The notes beneath the pieces are model-generated. The model did no database searches. It was not told where the DNA came from and saw only the letters and a program-made list of their open reading frames with translations. This document shows, one piece after another, positions 6,022-8,171 of a stretch of 8,171 bases of DNA. The position numbers and the translations under genes are program-made. Source of the DNA: Acidimicrobium sp. Its GTDB lineage: Bacteria; Actinomycetota; Acidimicrobiia; Acidimicrobiales; Ilumatobacteraceae. How positions within the stretch are numbered: the first letter of the stretch is position 1; every line of letters starts with the position of its first letter. The stretch spans positions 1 through 8,171 of the forward strand of contig DOHD01000053.1 in NCBI GenBank assembly GCA_003535455.1, given 5' to 3'.

Positions 6022-6948
6022 TTAGTTTTTGTGGAGGGCCGAGTTGAGGCCACCCCAAGAGCCGGTGCGGGGAGAGGCTTCGACGGCGCCAGTTTGACTG
6101 TTGCGGCGGAACAATAAATTTTTTGCTCCCGAAAGTTGTCGGGCTTTGACGATGGTTGCGTCGGGCAGTTTGATCAGCGTTCCGCCAGTGACATAGAGAC
6201 CGGCTTCGATGATGCAATCGTCGCCGAGACTGATGCCAAGACCGCTGTTGGCGCCAAGCAGACATCGCTTGCCAACGCGGATAACTTCTTTGCCGCCACC
6301 CGAAAGCGTGCCCATGATCGAGGCGCCACCACCAATGTCTGAACCATCGTCGACGACGACCCCGGCAGAAATGCGACCCTCGACCATCGAAGTGCCAAGT
6401 GTGCCGGCATTGAAATTGCAAAAACCTTCGTGCATCACCGTTGTGCCGGGCGCGAGATGCGCGCCAAGCCGAACGCGTGATGCGTCGGCGATGCGCACGC
6501 CACTGGGCACGACATAATCGGTCATGCGAGGAAACTTGTCGACACCATGAATCGTCAGATGTTCGCCGTTGCGTCGCAAGTTGTATGTAACTTCGTCGAT
6601 CTGTTCGACTGGCACCGCGCCGAGCGACGTGAACACGACATTTGTCAGCAAACCAAAAATGCCATCAAGATTCATTGAATTTGGCAGAGCCAAACGATGC
6701 GACATCAAGTGAAGGCGCAAATATGCATCTGTTGCGTCGCGAGGGGCCTTGCTTGTGTCGATTGAAATGTTGACCGGCACGATGCCGACACCTCGACGCG
6801 GATCAGTATGCGCCTCGGGTAAAGACGACAAAAACTCTTCTGGCGTGCTCTGCCCCCAGCCGAGTTTGCGAAAAAACACATCGAGAACCGTGTCGTTTGG
6901 CGCAACTGTTGCGACGCCGACACCCCATGCAAGAGTCGTCGCGCTCAT
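6022..6948 (-). CDS. dapD: 2,3,4,5-tetrahydropyridine-2,6-dicarboxylate N-succinyltransferase (actinobacterial DapD)
   Basis: This 308-residue enzyme transfers succinyl from succinyl-CoA to tetrahydrodipicolinate in the succinylase branch of the diaminopimelate/lysine pathway, feeding both protein synthesis and peptidoglycan. The remembered M. tuberculosis DapD (317 residues) matches almost throughout. Shared segments are DAYLRLHLMSHRL (74 to 86), GVDKFPRMTDYVVPSGVRIA (135 to 154) and HLAPGTTVMHEGF (164 to 176). The left-handed beta-helix follows, with SMVEGRISAG (187 to 196), GGGASIMGTLSGGG (206 to 219) and GKRCLLGANSGLGISLGDDC (226 to 245). E190 in MVEGR corresponds to the glutamate (E199) proposed as catalytic in the mycobacterial enzyme. 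It is expected to be a cytosolic homotrimer. The ATG overlaps the lysS stop as ATGA, with AGAGG 10 bases upstream inside the lysS end, so its translation is probably coupled to lysS. Confidence 0.97.
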   Translation of the reverse strand: MSATTLAWGVGVATVAPNDTVLDVFFRKLGWGQSTPEEFLSSLPEAHTDPRRGVGIVPVNISIDTSKAPRDATDAYLRLHLMSHRLALPNSMNLDGIFGLLTNVVFTSLGAVPVEQIDEVTYNLRRNGEHLTIHGVDKFPRMTDYVVPSGVRIADASRVRLGAHLAPGTTVMHEGFCNFNAGTLGTSMVEGRISAGVVVDDGSDIGGGASIMGTLSGGGKEVIRVGKRCLLGANSGLGISLGDDCIIEAGLYVTGGTLIKLPDATIVKARQLSGAKNLLFRRNSQTGAVEASPRTGSWGGLNSALHKN

Positions 6949-8171
6949 TGTTCGAAAACCTCTGGTCGCAACGTCGGAAACAGAATCACATCTTTGATGC
7001 TGGTCGCACCACTCAACAACATAACCAAACGATCGATACCAATGCCGAGACCACCAGTTGGTGGTAGTCCATATTCGAGTGCGCGCAAATAATCTTCGTC
7101 GATCGTGCCCGCTTCGAGATTGCCGGCGAGTTTCGACTTTGCTTCTTCGGCGAATCTCTCGCGTTGCTCTATCGGGTCGTTCAACTCGCTGAAACCGTTG
7201 GCTAGTTCGTGCGTGCCGACGAACAACTCAAATCTCTCGGTCAAGAAAGGGTCGTCGCGGTCGACGCGGGCGAGTGGAGAGATTTCAACCGGATGACCCG
7301 TGACAAATGTCGGTTCGATCAAAGTCGACTCTGATTTCTCGGCAAAGATTTCTTCGATGATGCGACCCGAACCCCAACGTGCCTCGACATGAATCGAATT
7401 CTTTTTGGCGATAGCCCGCAACGAATCAACAGACTGAGATGGATGAACGTTTTCGCCGACGGCTTCGCTGGCGAGGTCGATCATGCGCACGCGACGCCAA
7501 GGTTTGGCAAGGTCACACTCTGTGCCACGAATGTTGACAAGAGTTGTGCCGAGCGCGTCATTTGCCGCGTTGCGAATTAGAACCTCGGTGAGATCCATTA
7601 CATCGGTGTGATCGGCGAATGCTTGGTATGACTCCATCATGGTGAATTCAGGATTGTGACGAGTCGAGATGCCCTCATTGCGAAACACTCGACCGATTTC
7701 AAATACGCGCTCCATGCCGCCGACGATCAATCGCTTTAGGTGCAATTCGAGTGCGATGCGCAAGAAGAGTGGCATATCCAGCGTGTTGTGATGGGTGAGA
7801 AACGGACGAGCATGTGCGCCGCCCGCTTCGATATGCAGAACCGGCGTCTCGACTTCGATGTAGTCGCGCTCGCGCAGAGTGCGGCGAAAACTCGCGATTG
7901 TTGCGTGTCGCACTTCGAACACGCGACGAGCCTCGTCGTTGACGATGAGGTCGGCGTACCGCTGGCGATATCGCGTGTCTATATCAGTCAAGCCGTGAAA
8001 CTTGTCGGGCAGCGGTCGCAGCGCTTTTGAGAGCAAGTCGACTGCAGTCACTTTGATCGAGAGTTCACCTTTGCGCGTTGTCATAACCGCACCGCGTGCA
8101 CCAACCCAGTCGCCGAGATCTAAATTATTGATCGCATCGAATTGCGTGTCACCGACGGATGCTTTTGAAAC
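6945..8171 (-). CDS. lysS: Lysyl-tRNA synthetase, class II, 5' end missing
   Basis: The frame is open from the window edge through the TGA at 6947 to 6945, giving 408 residues. The family is usually about 490 to 510, so roughly the first 90 are missing. The visible part starts in the OB-fold anticodon-binding domain (FDAINNLDLGDWVGARGAVM, then TTRKGELSIKV). Next come the linker LRPLPDKFHGLTDIDTRYRQ and the class II catalytic core. Motif 2 is FRNEGISTRHNPEFTMMES at about residues 163 to 181. FELFVGTHELANGFSELNDP lies at about 315 to 334, and motif 3, GGLGIGIDRLVML, at about 373 to 385. It attaches lysine to tRNA(Lys) in the cytosol using ATP. The Met at 8084 lies within the OB-fold and is not the start. 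The core motifs look intact, with no sign of decay. It is upstream of dapD, sharing 4 bases, so lysine charging and lysine synthesis appear co-expressed. Confidence 0.97.
   Translation of the reverse strand, partial: VSKASVGDTQFDAINNLDLGDWVGARGAVMTTRKGELSIKVTAVDLLSKALRPLPDKFHGLTDIDTRYRQRYADLIVNDEARRVFEVRHATIASFRRTLRERDYIEVETPVLHIEAGGAHARPFLTHHNTLDMPLFLRIALELHLKRLIVGGMERVFEIGRVFRNEGISTRHNPEFTMMESYQAFADHTDVMDLTEVLIRNAANDALGTTLVNIRGTECDLAKPWRRVRMIDLASEAVGENVHPSQSVDSLRAIAKKNSIHVEARWGSGRIIEEIFAEKSESTLIEPTFVTGHPVEISPLARVDRDDPFLTERFELFVGTHELANGFSELNDPIEQRERFAEEAKSKLAGNLEAGTIDEDYLRALEYGLPPTGGLGIGIDRLVMLLSGATSIKDVILFPTLRPEVFEQ
6959..6963 (-). promoter_or_regulatory. Shine-Dalgarno-like site for dapD inside lysS
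   Basis: AGAGG on the minus strand ends 10 bases before the dapD ATG at 6948. It lies within the last codons of lysS, and the dapD ATG overlaps the lysS TGA. It is one of the few purine-rich sites in the window at a usable spacing, and it supports the assigned dapD start. Confidence 0.45.

Noticed and set aside
6011..6421. Open extension of the nitroreductase frame upstream of 6010, starting at a Met at 6421
   Set aside because: It lies entirely within dapD in another frame, is rich in Arg, Trp, His and Ser, and has no family similarity. The nitroreductase N-terminus fits the ATG at 6010.
6945..8084. Met at 8084 as the start of lysS
   Set aside because: The frame continues open to the window edge and the upstream residues (FDAINNLDLGDWVGARGAV) are conserved OB-fold sequence of LysRS.

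Overview
The window looks like a compact piece of an actinobacterial chromosome. The strongest taxonomic marker is DapD, which is of the actinobacterial type: it has the long conserved left-handed beta-helix core and matches the remembered Mycobacterium tuberculosis DapD nearly throughout. GC is moderate rather than high and intergenic gaps are only 9 to 63 bases. Several starts lack a Shine-Dalgarno sequence and several stop/start codons overlap. Together these suggest a streamlined, free-living lineage, perhaps a freshwater or marine acidimicrobial-type actinobacterium. That taxon guess is inference.

There are eight protein genes in three transcription units. (1) Leftward from about 3346: an AceE-like thiamine-diphosphate E1 enzyme of 790 residues, then a class II aldolase/adducin-family protein, then the N-terminus of an EamA-type membrane transporter cut off by the window start. 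The spacings are 9 bases and a 4-base TTGA overlap. (2) Rightward from about 3382, divergent from the first unit across about 35 bases: a RidA-family protein and, 16 bases later, the large (substrate-binding) subunit of a coenzyme-B12-dependent acyl-CoA mutase with methylmalonyl-CoA-type specificity residues. (3) Leftward from the right edge: lysS (5' end missing), dapD overlapping it by 4 bases, then a YdjA-like nitroreductase 11 bases further on. Units 2 and 3 converge on a 63-base gap holding two interleaved perfect 7-bp inverted repeats.

Unit 3 couples lysine biosynthesis (DapD, the succinylase branch of the diaminopimelate pathway) to lysine charging onto tRNA (LysS). Units 1 and 2 could form one carbon-catabolic module. 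RidA proteins can hydrolyse 2-aminocrotonate to 2-oxobutyrate, an AceE-like E1 could decarboxylate a 2-oxo acid such as 2-oxobutyrate, and the mutase would finish the propionyl-CoA to succinyl-CoA route. The E2/E3 subunits, the carboxylase, the epimerase and the B12-binding mutase subunit are all outside the window, so this remains a hypothesis. No RNA genes, insertion sequences, CRISPR arrays or prophage signals were seen, and no gap longer than 63 bases lacks a gene.
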